Assembly: GCF_003171675.1 (NCBI RefSeq) | Contig: NZ_QFZQ01000001.1 | Location: 1,149,128-1,213,127 of the forward strand | Direction: 5' to 3' | Length of the DNA stretch: 64,000 nt | Origin: Reichenbachiella versicolor | GTDB taxonomy: Bacteria; Bacteroidota; Bacteroidia; Cytophagales; Cyclobacteriaceae | Part shown: positions 1 to 7,870 of the stretch, piece after piece | Layout of the letters: the number at the start of each line of letters is the position of its first letter | Position numbering within the stretch: the stretch's first letter is position 1 | Notes under the pieces: generated by a model | The model's database searches: none | What the model was told of the DNA's origin: nothing | The model's input: only the letters and a program-made list of their open reading frames with translations | Program-made: the position numbers and the translations under genes

Positions 1-439
1 GCTCTTTTACTTTGTCTTCTCGGAACTCTGGCTTGAATTCGTAAGTAGCAGATTTCAAGTTGTCATGGATCGTCTTGAACTGGGACAACTTAATGTTTTG
101 ATGAATGAGTTTAATGTGTTTATAGCCCGGAACTAACTTATCAGTAGGGCCTTCGATCATTTCCTCATCTACGTATATTTCACCACCGTCAGTGTCGAGG
201 TGACCAGCAATTAGTTTTAAGAGTGTGCTTTTGCCAGATCCACTTTCACCAAGGATACAAAGGGTTTCACCTTCGTCCACTATGAGGGAGATATCATTGA
301 CTACGACTTTGTCACCGTAGGATTTGGATACACCTGATAGAAAGATATAGTGCTCCGAAACTGCCTTAGCTAGATCCGGAGCAAGTTCTTTCTTAGGTTC
401 TGTACCACCAATATCACCGTATACACACTCTTCTACCAT
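1..439 (-). CDS. ABC transporter ATP-binding protein, C-terminus outside window
   Basis: The gene starts with ATG at 439 and runs off the left edge, so only the first 146 residues are present. A Walker A motif GESGSGKST is at residues 64-72, preceded by the usual A-loop strand (SKSYGDKVVVNDISL, 38-52). The Q-loop glutamine is in LIHQNIKL. Signature and Walker B motifs would lie outside the window. About 30 residues precede the ABC domain. It would power transport, or an ABC-F-like or lipoprotein-export function; the substrate cannot be inferred. Its start lies 12 bp downstream of the end of the DUF4494 gene, so the two may be co-transcribed. Confidence 0.85.
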   Translation of the reverse strand, partial: MVEECVYGDIGGTEPKKELAPDLAKAVSEHYIFLSGVSKSYGDKVVVNDISLIVDEGETLCILGESGSGKSTLLKLIAGHLDTDGGEIYVDEEMIEGPTDKLVPGYKHIKLIHQNIKLSQFKTIHDNLKSATYEFKPEFREDKVKE

Positions 440-451
440 ATTTATGTTTTG

Positions 452-1003
452 TTATGCGCCTTCTTCATAGTCTTCTGATTCATTGTCAGAAAACATTTCG
501 TTGATCTCGTCTGTGACGTCTATATCAAACTTGGCTGGTTTTTCTTCCTCTATATCTTCGTCTTCTTCAGAATCATCTTTGTGATACGGATATACCTCTT
601 CGATGTTTGTTTTGACGATAGAAGGGATCTCAAAAGGTACTAACATAGAGTCTAAAGCTTCTCCAACCTTAGTGTAGGCGTCCTTTACGTCTTCCGCATT
701 TACTAAGTAGTAAGTATTGATTTTGATTTCTTTTTCAGTGTTTTCTGCAACAGTAGAGTAGGATACCTTGCACTTGTACCACCAATCAGCAGGCTCGAAT
801 TGCACCAATTCACCGATATTCGTTTTGCTGATATTAGAGACGGTGAATTCGCCAAATACATCACGCTCCATAGCTTCATAGATTCTAGACTCAGCCTCAG
901 TATAGGTCATAGCGTCTACCAAGAAATTATCGGTAGTTAATTTACGAACGCCTTCGTCATTTTCTTTTTCGTATTTGACTTTACAGCTATACCAAGTTGC
1001 CAT
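452..1003 (-). CDS. DUF4494 family protein with duplicated domain
   Basis: This 183-residue acidic protein carries the signature of the Bacteroidota DUF4494 family: an N-terminal WYSCKVKYEK segment, then LVDAMTYTEAESRI and a GEFTVSNI strand. The unit occurs twice, at about residues 4-68 and 74-145; WWYKCKVSY and the KTNIEEVYPY segment repeat WYSCKVKY and the KTNIGELVQF segment. The last 35 residues are a low-complexity acidic tail. No signal peptide is seen, so it is probably cytoplasmic. The function of the family is unknown. It precedes the truncated ABC ATPase on the same strand. Confidence 0.8.
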   Translation of the reverse strand: MATWYSCKVKYEKENDEGVRKLTTDNFLVDAMTYTEAESRIYEAMERDVFGEFTVSNISKTNIGELVQFEPADWWYKCKVSYSTVAENTEKEIKINTYYLVNAEDVKDAYTKVGEALDSMLVPFEIPSIVKTNIEEVYPYHKDDSEEDEDIEEEKPAKFDIDVTDEINEMFSDNESEDYEEGA

Positions 1004-1263
1004 ATCTAAGATTGTTTTAGTGTGATTGAAATAAAATAGTTCAGCGTCGCAAAACTAGAATCAAAATTCAAATGGAAATGACTTTCTAGAAATTCTTATC
1101 AACAAACTGAGAGATTGTCTGGCAATGGGGATTTGTTTTAGTTTTTCCCAATTGACAACTGGACCAGTGCTTAAAGTAAGTTCTGATGATTCATAACTTG
1201 CAGAAAAACAATAAGTAAAGTCAAAGTGATTAAATAGGTAGGCCTTAATCTTTATTTATTGAA

Positions 1264-1336
1264 TTTAACATAATATAAATTATATAACATAATCCATGTT
1301 TATGTTAAATAGGTTTACAAATTGTTCAAAGCTCAT
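1264..1336. repeat. 72-bp copy of an intergenic repeat at the island edge
   Basis: The 1004-1429 gap has no convincing gene. Within it, 1264-1336 aligns with 30849-30923. Shared blocks include TTTAACATAA, ATAACA/GTAACA, CCATG.TTAT.TTAAATAG and CACAAAT/TACAAAT followed by TTCA. The minus strand also carries the GTTATATAATT..AT.TTATGT motif seen near 24.15 and 27.59 kb. The repeat sits between the native DUF4494 gene and the start of the accessory genes, so it may mark an insertion edge. That role is inferred. Confidence 0.55.
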
Positions 1337-1429
1337 GTATCAGATAACTAGAAATGTATATCGGACAATTAGAATTGTTGATTCTATGTCTTAAATCAAA
1401 TTGTTCACACTAAACAAAACATTTATCAT

Positions 1430-1630
1430 CTATTCGTTGTCTTCGTCTTCTTGCTTTGATCTATCAGAAAACTTTACAAAAAACGGATCATAGAATCTCA
1501 AGCTACCATCGTAAAGCTCAACTAAAGCTTTTGTTTCACTGTAGTTGTGATTGAACTGATACACGAATCGATGAAAATACCCTTTAACTTTTTTTCCTCC
1601 TTTGGAGACTATTACTGGTCTAAGACTCAA
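1430..1630 (-). CDS. Small hypothetical protein, 66 aa
   Basis: A short basic-to-acidic protein begins MSLRPVIVSKGGKKVKGYFHRF and ends in an acidic DEDNE tail. I do not recognise the family. It starts 10 bp after the stop of the upstream 69-residue gene, on the same strand, which suggests a two-gene transcript. The order (RHH-like protein, then small protein) and the divergent XRE gene resemble toxin-antitoxin or control loci, but no catalytic motif supports that. Confidence 0.5.
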   Translation of the reverse strand: MSLRPVIVSKGGKKVKGYFHRFVYQFNHNYSETKALVELYDGSLRFYDPFFVKFSDRSKQEDEDNE

Positions 1631-1640
1631 TTAAATAAGA

Positions 1641-1850
1641 TCATAAATCGTTCAACATTTTCTTTTTTAATTCAACTTCATATTTAGACTTCCAATCTTC
1701 AAGAATATGATACATTAAATCGGCCATTGGAATATTATAATGGCTAGAAATCCTCTTGTAAAATAAGTGTAAATGTTCATCGACATTAACTGTTCGATAC
1801 TTTCCAATTCTTTTATTGGTACGCTCCTTTAAAAACTGTTCCAAATTCAT
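1641..1850 (-). CDS. Small protein, possible ribbon-helix-helix type
   Basis: This 69-residue protein reads RYRTVNVDEHLHLFYKRISSHYNIPMADLMYHILEDW across its middle (written here in two parts: strand RTVNVDEHLHLFYKRISSHY, then NIPMADLMYHILEDW). A short strand is followed by two helices, which resembles a ribbon-helix-helix DNA-binding fold. It heads a two-gene unit with the 66-residue protein and is divergent from the XRE gene across a 102-bp spacer holding a perfect palindrome. The fold assignment is an inference from pattern only. Confidence 0.5.
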   Translation of the reverse strand: MNLEQFLKERTNKRIGKYRTVNVDEHLHLFYKRISSHYNIPMADLMYHILEDWKSKYEVELKKKMLNDL

Positions 1851-1910
1851 TGCTCAAATTCCTCTTCTGAAAGCGTCCAATATATAAAAACTATATTACA
1901 TCTTGCCCTT

Positions 1911-1929
1911 TAGGCTATGGTGTAGCCTA
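1911..1929. promoter_or_regulatory. Inverted repeat, candidate XRE operator
   Basis: TAGGCTA and TAGCCTA form a perfect 7-bp inverted repeat with a 5-bp spacer (TGGTG). It lies 23 bp before the GTG start of the XRE gene and between two divergent transcription units. Position and symmetry fit an autoregulatory operator of a small XRE/C-protein-like regulator. Binding is inferred. Confidence 0.5.
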
Positions 1930-1952
1930 TTGTTTAAAATCAACTTGCCTCT

Positions 1953-2183
1953 GTGATAGATGATGAAAAAATCATAGCGGCATTTGGGAAGATTCTAAAG
2001 GAACATCGAGAAGCTAAAGGGTTAACTCAAGAGCAATTAGCTCATGCCATTCAATCACATTCGACGCATATCTCTAGACTAGAAAACGGTCATAAGCAGC
2101 CAACTTTAATTACTATCTTTAAAATTGCAGCTTGTCTAGATATGAAACCAGTGGAGCTAATTTCGAAGATCAAATTTCAATAG
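1953..2183 (+). CDS. XRE-family HTH regulator (C-protein-like)
   Basis: This 76-residue protein consists of almost nothing but a lambda-repressor-type HTH: KEHREAKGLTQEQLAHAI, then SHISRLENGHKQPTLITIFK and a final helix. The compact size resembles restriction-modification controller proteins and phage-type repressors. The first start in the frame is GTG at 1953; the frame is closed by TAA at 1935-1937. It is divergent from the two small genes to its left, and a palindrome sits just upstream. A second palindrome, GCTTAAATTAAGC, follows the stop at 2190-2202. Confidence 0.8.
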   Translation: MIDDEKIIAAFGKILKEHREAKGLTQEQLAHAIQSHSTHISRLENGHKQPTLITIFKIAACLDMKPVELISKIKFQ

Positions 2184-2214
2184 TCACGAGCTTAAATTAA
2201 GCATTCGGATTTGT

Positions 2215-2292
2215 TTAAGCTTTCACCAATTTCTTCATATAAGCTTCTAGTTCTTCTTTCAGCATTCGTTTTGTGTATACAGTTTCGCACAA
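2215..2292 (-). pseudogene. 25-codon C-terminal remnant of an unidentified gene
   Basis: The minus strand has an open stretch ending in TAA at 2215-2217 that encodes VYTKRMLKEELEAYMKKL and a few flanking residues. The charged, helix-like composition looks like the C-terminus of a real protein. It has no upstream start and is cut by an in-frame stop at 2293-2295. It could be the tail of a gene removed when the island was assembled, or chance. Confidence 0.3.
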
Positions 2293-2348
2293 TTAATGCT
2301 ATTCTCTTATTGGTTTAGATTACCCTTATTTATTGATGATCCTCCAAG

Positions 2349-5300
2349 TTAATTTACTTTATAATTCATGTTGAGCATGATATGATATAGGATTGTATTT
2401 TTACCGTGCCTCGCCTTCCCCACCTTTATAGCGGATTCAACTACATTAAACTCATCACAAACATCTTCAACCTTCTTATCCTTCAGCTCAAATCCTTTTG
2501 GAAAATTACAGTTGGGAACAGTTTTTTCACAATAATTTTTCCATTTGGTATTGAATCCTCTGTGGGTACCTTGTGTATTGTATACTAGAATGGCGAAAGC
2601 CCTTCTATGATGGTAATAATTAAATACTTTGAATAAGTGCGATTGAACCAATTCTTTACTTCTTAATATAAAAGCCTCACACACCAGCATTTCTTCATTA
2701 GAGTCTTTTATTACTAAGTCCCGCTCACCAAGACTCTTATGAGAAGCTGAAAAAGCAGCTCTTGATTGATCAACTACAACCCATTTGAGAAAACTTAGCC
2801 TAGCGCCGAGAATCACCTGAATTAAGTCATTGTACTTATCTTCATAATGAACAGACTCTAAAGCTTTTACCTTATTCAACAACTCATTAGAAGATCTCAC
2901 TATTTCTTTTACCATAAAAGGAATCAAGCCAGACTGATTATGGTAGTTAGAAGGCAAAATTTTCACTACGTTTTCTGGAGAATTCCCAATGATCTCTAAG
3001 TATGTTGAACCCATTTTTTGAATTGAGCTCTCATCATATAAGCCCCTCTTTAAATCCAACAATAACTTTGGTATGCTCCTTCCTCCTATCGTATGATAGT
3101 TGATACTATCTTCAATAAAACGTTTGGCTTCATCTCTATTTCCTAGTGTCAAAAGTTGTTCTATTCTCAATTCAATTACATCGAGGACAAATCGAACATT
3201 ATCTTCCAGATTAATGAAGAATTTTTTAAAAGCATCATGATCAGATGTCTCTAAGTATACTTTGAGCTTATTTACAGCTATGGAATCCCTTATGTGAGTT
3301 AGGTCTAGTTTTGTTTCACTTTCAAAATCATCCCACTCTTTAAGTCCTTCACGATAGCCGCTTATACTCTTCTCTTTATCGGCCCAGCGTATCCTAGCTG
3401 CGAAACGATTAATCCGACTCGACACATTTCTTGGTTCAGACGAACATAATAAATTAAAGTCCTCATAGGCTTTTTTAGGGTCTATTTCAAGATTCATGAG
3501 ACCCCGATAAAACGTTTCCGTTGCCTGAATATTCCTTTTGTCTGATTGTATCAACTTCTCTTTATTGGGAAAACTAAGGCTTTTCATTGTAGACCAATCC
3601 TTCTTTAAGTAGGCAAGTACACACTTTAGACGAAACGTAGATTCAAGTAAAGACATATCACTTTCTTTCTGTAGTTTGCTTTCCCAATGCAGAACAACTT
3701 TTTCACAGGATAGTGTTAACTCAGGTTCTTCAATCAAATTGTATAGTAACTCCTCAACCTCTTTCCACCAGCCTTCTTTTAGCAGTTCTTCGAATCTTTC
3801 TTCTTTAAGTTTATCAATGATTATAGCCTTTAGTCCTACTGTGCCTACCCACTTAAACAGTCTTATTACTCTTTTAAAATCCTTTTTATCATAAAAAGCC
3901 TCAATCAGATTTTCTTTATCAGAAAACAGCTCAAGTCGCCTTCCTAGCTCTGGAATAAGCGGTAACTTGACAACAATAGAACTACCCTCAAATAGAGAAG
4001 AATCAAATAGATGGGGCTCTCCTTCCCCATACCTTTTTATGTAATCTATCAACTGAATTTCTGCTCGATTTTTAACATCTACCTTGAGTTTGGAGTCAAT
4101 ATTAATAAGCTGTTCTTTTATCGAGCACTTCTCTATGATCAGCAATAAAATCATGAAATGACTTCTAATCCTGCTTAAAGAATCGACCAAATTAGGGTTA
4201 TAAGACAACTCATCTTCATAAGTTTCAATATTGGGAGCAAGAATATCAGAGAACCAACCATATTCATGCATAACACACGCAGGATAACTCCAATCAATAT
4301 ATTGAAGCTTATCATTGGGACATACCCAAGTAATACTTTTCCCATTAGTATCCACTTGACTAGTAATAGCAATTTGATACTTTTTAATAAACAATTTTAA
4401 AACTTGCTTGAGTACATCTTCAGCATCTCGATATGATTGTCTTAAAAGACGTATAAGACTACTCAGAGCACCTAATTCAGCTAGAGGAAACCTGATATAA
4501 CTCGGATTATGAATCCTGTATGAATTCCATTGATTAATTCTGTCAAGGAGTTTTGGGGTGATTAACGGTAACAGAAATTGATTAGAGCCTGATATGTTAT
4601 AACCGTGCAGAGGACAATTTTCAATTAGATCCAGTGTGATTTTTTCTTTTTGACGGTCAAAACCTACTCTATTTTGTTTTTGCTCAAAGGTTAAAAATGT
4701 AGAATTGTGTTCATATTTACCCTTGTAAAGTAGATAATATATTTGGGATATGATTAGTGACCTATCCTCTAAACTAAGCGTAGTCTTCTGCAAGTTTGAA
4801 TTAAGTACTAGCCTAACACCCTCTGACCACAACCTCAACTTTACATCTCTATCTTCCTGCAATAAGAGTTCGTCTAACAAGCAAAGCCCCAAGCAACAAA
4901 ACTTTTCTGTCGACAAAAGGAAAACTATTAGTTCTGGTCGATTATGGCGAATAAGTAAACTTGTTTCTCTGAGTAAATGATTCTTGTTTAGTCCAGCGCA
5001 GAATAACTTAAATACATTGGCATATTTCGAGTATTTAATCCCACTATTTACATAAGGAACATTAGAATGTTGCTTATCTAGCAGGATAACTAAAAAAATC
5101 AAACTATTTAAATAGTTACGACTTGGAAAATCGTATTCATTAATACCGTATTGATCATCAATATAACTTGTATGGTAATACTTAGACATTGCATCCTCAG
5201 GTATTTCCATTAGCTCCTTTGGAACTTCTATATTGAATCTTTTATACGGGGAGTCTCGATGATCTAGCCACCTTTTAATAAAATCATCCTTTTCATCTAA

Positions 5301-6278
5301 TAAGTCCTCTTCTTTGGTAACTAGAGATATTGCAGCATGTATAAACCGTTGGAGAGAAGTGCTTACAATATATTTTGAAAAGTCGATGTAACCATCAAGT
5401 GAAGAGGTAAACATAAGCCATACCCTAACTCTCTCTTCATCATTATCAAAAGAATCATCTTGTATGAGCAGCTCCCAATATTGCCCTAATATTTTCGATT
5501 GAAATGGTGTAGAAAAATGAACCCCCTCACCCTGAAACTTAATTTCATACTCCTCTCCTAAATCCTTGAAGGAATATTCTGAGATTAATTCGTCTAATGA
5601 TGGAGTACTGCTAAAAAAGGATTGGTGGTTATCAAAGATTTCTACTAGTTGCTCTTTCTTAACTGTTATTTTTGACCTTTCATGATTTAACAGCCAGCTT
5701 AAAAAACCTAGTTCGTTCCAATTATCAGTAAGTAATCTAAAAAAATTAGGGTTGTTGAATTGATGTAATCCACCTTTAACTTGGAGAAAACTGAAGATTC
5801 CCTTTTTATCGACTTCCTTTCCTTCATTATCTACATAGGCTTCAATTGATTGATTAATTTCTTCTTTGCTAAAAGCTGTCTTACCCAGCTCATTTTCGAG
5901 TTGCAGCAAGAAAATTATCTCCTGTAATTGCCCTTCTCTTTTTTTATGTTCTCTTGCCAACGATGAAACCCCTCTAGATACCTTAACCCACCCCAATACT
6001 GTTCTGAGCCAGTTTCTTTCAAACAAAGAATCTAGGTCTATCACCACATCTCGCTCTTTACAAAAGGAATCCTTGAAATGTTCAACTTGATTCTTACTAA
6101 AAAAAGTACCTTCAACACGAGATACCATTAGTAACCTTGAAAAGAAATGTGTATTACCCCAACGAATGTCTTCTTCATCAGTCTTTGATAGAGAGTAAGG
6201 CACCTCTTTTTTAGCCTTCAATTGTTTGATTTGGGAAATCAATTCTTTCTCCGATAGATCCTGAAGATAGTTACTCAT
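2349..6278 (-). CDS. Giant helical protein with C-terminal PD-(D/E)XK-like domain
   Basis: This 1309-residue protein has no signal peptide or membrane segment. Most of it is predicted-helical and Leu/Glu/Lys-rich, with TPR-like stretches around residues 880-990 (for example FYRGLMNLEIDPKKAYEDF). From about 1184 the pattern changes: GERDLVIKD gives an acidic residue D1187, followed by a strand with E1201 in MLVCEAFIL, then a helix, FAILVY, and F..KW..Y. That arrangement matches restriction-nuclease-fold domains of the D...E-x-x type, with Phe where Lys is usual. It lies 155 bp downstream of a GIY-YIG gene on the same strand. A very long helical sensor joined to a nuclease fits antiphage effectors, but I do not recognise a named family. 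Confidence 0.6.
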   Translation of the reverse strand: MSNYLQDLSEKELISQIKQLKAKKEVPYSLSKTDEEDIRWGNTHFFSRLLMVSRVEGTFFSKNQVEHFKDSFCKERDVVIDLDSLFERNWLRTVLGWVKVSRGVSSLAREHKKREGQLQEIIFLLQLENELGKTAFSKEEINQSIEAYVDNEGKEVDKKGIFSFLQVKGGLHQFNNPNFFRLLTDNWNELGFLSWLLNHERSKITVKKEQLVEIFDNHQSFFSSTPSLDELISEYSFKDLGEEYEIKFQGEGVHFSTPFQSKILGQYWELLIQDDSFDNDEERVRVWLMFTSSLDGYIDFSKYIVSTSLQRFIHAAISLVTKEEDLLDEKDDFIKRWLDHRDSPYKRFNIEVPKELMEIPEDAMSKYYHTSYIDDQYGINEYDFPSRNYLNSLIFLVILLDKQHSNVPYVNSGIKYSKYANVFKLFCAGLNKNHLLRETSLLIRHNRPELIVFLLSTEKFCCLGLCLLDELLLQEDRDVKLRLWSEGVRLVLNSNLQKTTLSLEDRSLIISQIYYLLYKGKYEHNSTFLTFEQKQNRVGFDRQKEKITLDLIENCPLHGYNISGSNQFLLPLITPKLLDRINQWNSYRIHNPSYIRFPLAELGALSSLIRLLRQSYRDAEDVLKQVLKLFIKKYQIAITSQVDTNGKSITWVCPNDKLQYIDWSYPACVMHEYGWFSDILAPNIETYEDELSYNPNLVDSLSRIRSHFMILLLIIEKCSIKEQLINIDSKLKVDVKNRAEIQLIDYIKRYGEGEPHLFDSSLFEGSSIVVKLPLIPELGRRLELFSDKENLIEAFYDKKDFKRVIRLFKWVGTVGLKAIIIDKLKEERFEELLKEGWWKEVEELLYNLIEEPELTLSCEKVVLHWESKLQKESDMSLLESTFRLKCVLAYLKKDWSTMKSLSFPNKEKLIQSDKRNIQATETFYRGLMNLEIDPKKAYEDFNLLCSSEPRNVSSRINRFAARIRWADKEKSISGYREGLKEWDDFESETKLDLTHIRDSIAVNKLKVYLETSDHDAFKKFFINLEDNVRFVLDVIELRIEQLLTLGNRDEAKRFIEDSINYHTIGGRSIPKLLLDLKRGLYDESSIQKMGSTYLEIIGNSPENVVKILPSNYHNQSGLIPFMVKEIVRSSNELLNKVKALESVHYEDKYNDLIQVILGARLSFLKWVVVDQSRAAFSASHKSLGERDLVIKDSNEEMLVCEAFILRSKELVQSHLFKVFNYYHHRRAFAILVYNTQGTHRGFNTKWKNYCEKTVPNCNFPKGFELKDKKVEDVCDEFNVVESAIKVGKARHGKNTILYHIMLNMNYKVN

Positions 6279-6433
6279 TTTTCGACTTATTTTACAGTGC
6301 TTGCCAAATTGGGTTTATAGTTCGACAATGATTTGAGGGTGATCTTTGATATTTTAGCTATTCCAGATTTACGCTATAGTGAATGATGAACATTGACTTT
6401 TCACCTGCTCATGATCTAGGTTTTTCGAGATTA

Positions 6434-6976
6434 TTATTGTCTTCCCAATATGGGATTAAATCTATCCCTTAGCTTCATTTCAACATAGGGCATAATGAAA
6501 TCGTAATTGTTAACAGCAACTTTTAGGAAACGTAACCTAAACCTTTCTTTATACATGTTCTTTCTAGCTAGCAATTTTAACGCTGTTGTTGGTTTCTTTA
6601 ATTCAATATTTAAATGACTATGAACTCTCCGTCCAATATCCTTCGATCGACCTAAATACAGAGGCAACCATCCCGAGAGGGTATTTTCGCGATGGTAATC
6701 AAGCCTTATCTTTCTACTATTCGGAGTAAAATTTCTTCGGTATTCATCATCCTGCCACCTTTCCAAGAATTCTGAAGACCATTCATCAAAACTATCAGGC
6801 ACACCCATGTCAATCTCAAATAAGTAGATGCCTGGGAAATTCAATTCGTTAACATTCAATTTACTAAACTGAGCAAGTTTAAACTCATCAAATATTCGCA
6901 AATTGACCTTTGAAATTTCGTTGTCAATTTTATCCTTATAGAGGTCAATTTCAGCATCTATTTCATGAAGATTCAT
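6434..6976 (-). CDS. GIY-YIG nuclease with 55-residue insertion
   Basis: The protein has 180 residues. GIY is at 49-51 and YLG at 107-109; then RRVHSH supplies the Arg and His, and YVEMKLRDRFNPILG the metal-binding Glu and the terminal Asn-Pro. All GIY-YIG catalytic positions are therefore present. The segment between GIY and YLG is 55 residues instead of the usual 10-12 and includes the Trp/Arg-rich run FLERWQDDEYRRNF. The N-terminal 45 residues look like a charged helix. Its ATG lies 14 bp inside the end of the upstream 75-residue gene, so the two are probably translationally coupled. A role in cutting foreign DNA is inferred from the family and context. Confidence 0.75.
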   Translation of the reverse strand: MNLHEIDAEIDLYKDKIDNEISKVNLRIFDEFKLAQFSKLNVNELNFPGIYLFEIDMGVPDSFDEWSSEFLERWQDDEYRRNFTPNSRKIRLDYHRENTLSGWLPLYLGRSKDIGRRVHSHLNIELKKPTTALKLLARKNMYKERFRLRFLKVAVNNYDFIMPYVEMKLRDRFNPILGRQ

Positions 6977-7190
6977 CAGCTTCGTTTTGCAGGACTTTTA
7001 CAATCTTCATTGACATATCAATTTTGGTCTGTAAAGCTTTTAGGTCTTCTATCTGTGCCCTGAGTCTTTGACAGACTTCAAGTTCGATATCAGAAAATTT
7101 CTTAACATCTGCATTATTTTGAACATTGATATCCAAATCCAACTGAACTAGCTCGTCAATTATACCTTGAATTCGATTTTTAATATTCAT
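6963..7190 (-). CDS. Small coiled-coil protein, 75 aa
   Basis: This short protein is charged and almost entirely helical (RIQGIIDELVQLDLDI, then LRAQIEDLKALQTKIDM). The heptad-like pattern suggests a coiled coil, which could dimerise or bind the GIY-YIG protein encoded by the overlapping downstream gene. It starts 17 bp after the preceding 84-residue gene ends. No family is recognised. Confidence 0.6.
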   Translation of the reverse strand: MNIKNRIQGIIDELVQLDLDINVQNNADVKKFSDIELEVCQRLRAQIEDLKALQTKIDMSMKIVKVLQNEADESS

Positions 7191-7207
7191 TGCATATACC
7201 TTTCATA

Positions 7208-7462
7208 TTACTTTAATTTTTTCAACAATTGATTTATTTCCGAATTTGAATGGCCTATTGAGGTAAGTAATTCATCAAATTCATTGATACAGCCAATGAT
7301 TGCTGCCCTCTGATTTCTTTTGAGAAGAGTTTCTGGATATTTAAGCTCTCCTGCTACTCCTTCAAAGCGAGGTTTCCAATCAGCATCATAATCTAATCTC
7401 AACCCAATTGCTTTATTAATCATAGCTTTTTCACTCTGTGTGAAAACAATTGACTTTCCCAT
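7208..7462 (-). CDS. Small hypothetical protein, 84 aa
   Basis: This 84-residue protein reads MGKSIVFTQSEKAMINKAIG at its start and ends in KK. It is mixed alpha/beta with many Leu and Lys residues; the RLDYDADWKPRFEGVAGELK segment suggests a short beta hairpin. No motif is recognised. It lies in the middle of a closely spaced run of small genes downstream of the Gabija pair, 27 bp after the SRSRKK gene, which argues it is real and co-transcribed. Confidence 0.5.
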   Translation of the reverse strand: MGKSIVFTQSEKAMINKAIGLRLDYDADWKPRFEGVAGELKYPETLLKRNQRAAIIGCINEFDELLTSIGHSNSEINQLLKKLK

Positions 7463-7489
7463 TTGTTATTTGTTCGTTTTGTTATCTTA

Positions 7490-7717
7490 CTACTTTCTCA
7501 TTTCTTTATCGCTCAAATCGCTTCGATACCTCTTTCCATCTTTCCCAAACGACCACACATTTGAAACCTCTCTCAGTTCAGATATTTGCTCATCACCTTT
7601 TTTTACTTCTTGCTTAGTCTTCCTTCTGAACTTCCTGTTAGCTTCTCTTTTATCTTCTTTCTCAGAATCTGTACTAGCTATTCCTTGAATTTTAGTTTTC
7701 TTTCTTGACCTACTCAT
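7490..7717 (-). CDS. SRSRKK small basic protein, full-length copy
   Basis: This 75-residue, strongly basic protein begins MSRSRKKTKIQG, followed by SEKEDKREANRKFRRKTKQE and LREVSNVWSFGKDGKRY. I recognise the layout (SRSRKKT, ANR..RR, REVSNVW.F.KDGKRY, final RK) as a widespread small protein of unknown function. The basic N-terminal half suggests nucleic-acid or ribosome binding. A paralogue is at 35278-35487, also right after a tiny membrane-peptide gene. Here it begins 16 bp after that peptide gene. Confidence 0.7.
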   Translation of the reverse strand: MSRSRKKTKIQGIASTDSEKEDKREANRKFRRKTKQEVKKGDEQISELREVSNVWSFGKDGKRYRSDLSDKEMRK

Positions 7718-7733
7718 TTCATTAGTAGTTTAA

Positions 7734-7865
7734 TCATACTTCTGATTCCGTCACGGAATCTATGTAATCAAATTTTTCTTTAACAATTGGCCCTAACCAA
7801 AGTGCTAGAAGCCCAATGATAATAAGTGCCACAATCAACAATATTGTATTTAAATCCTTTTTCAT
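7734..7865 (-). CDS. 43-residue single-pass membrane peptide
   Basis: ATG at 7865 and TGA at 7734-7736 enclose a 43-codon frame. It begins MKKDLNTILLIVALIIIG and has one clear membrane span (ILLIVALIIIGLLALWLGPI) flanked by Lys at the N-terminus and a charged EKFDYIDSVTESEV tail. It starts only 5 bp after the stop of the HEPN-motif gene. A comparable tiny hydrophobic gene precedes the second SRSRKK copy at 35.6 kb, so the linkage recurs. A toxin-like or membrane-effector role is possible but unproven. Confidence 0.6.
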   Translation of the reverse strand: MKKDLNTILLIVALIIIGLLALWLGPIVKEKFDYIDSVTESEV

Positions 7866-7870
7866 TAGAA

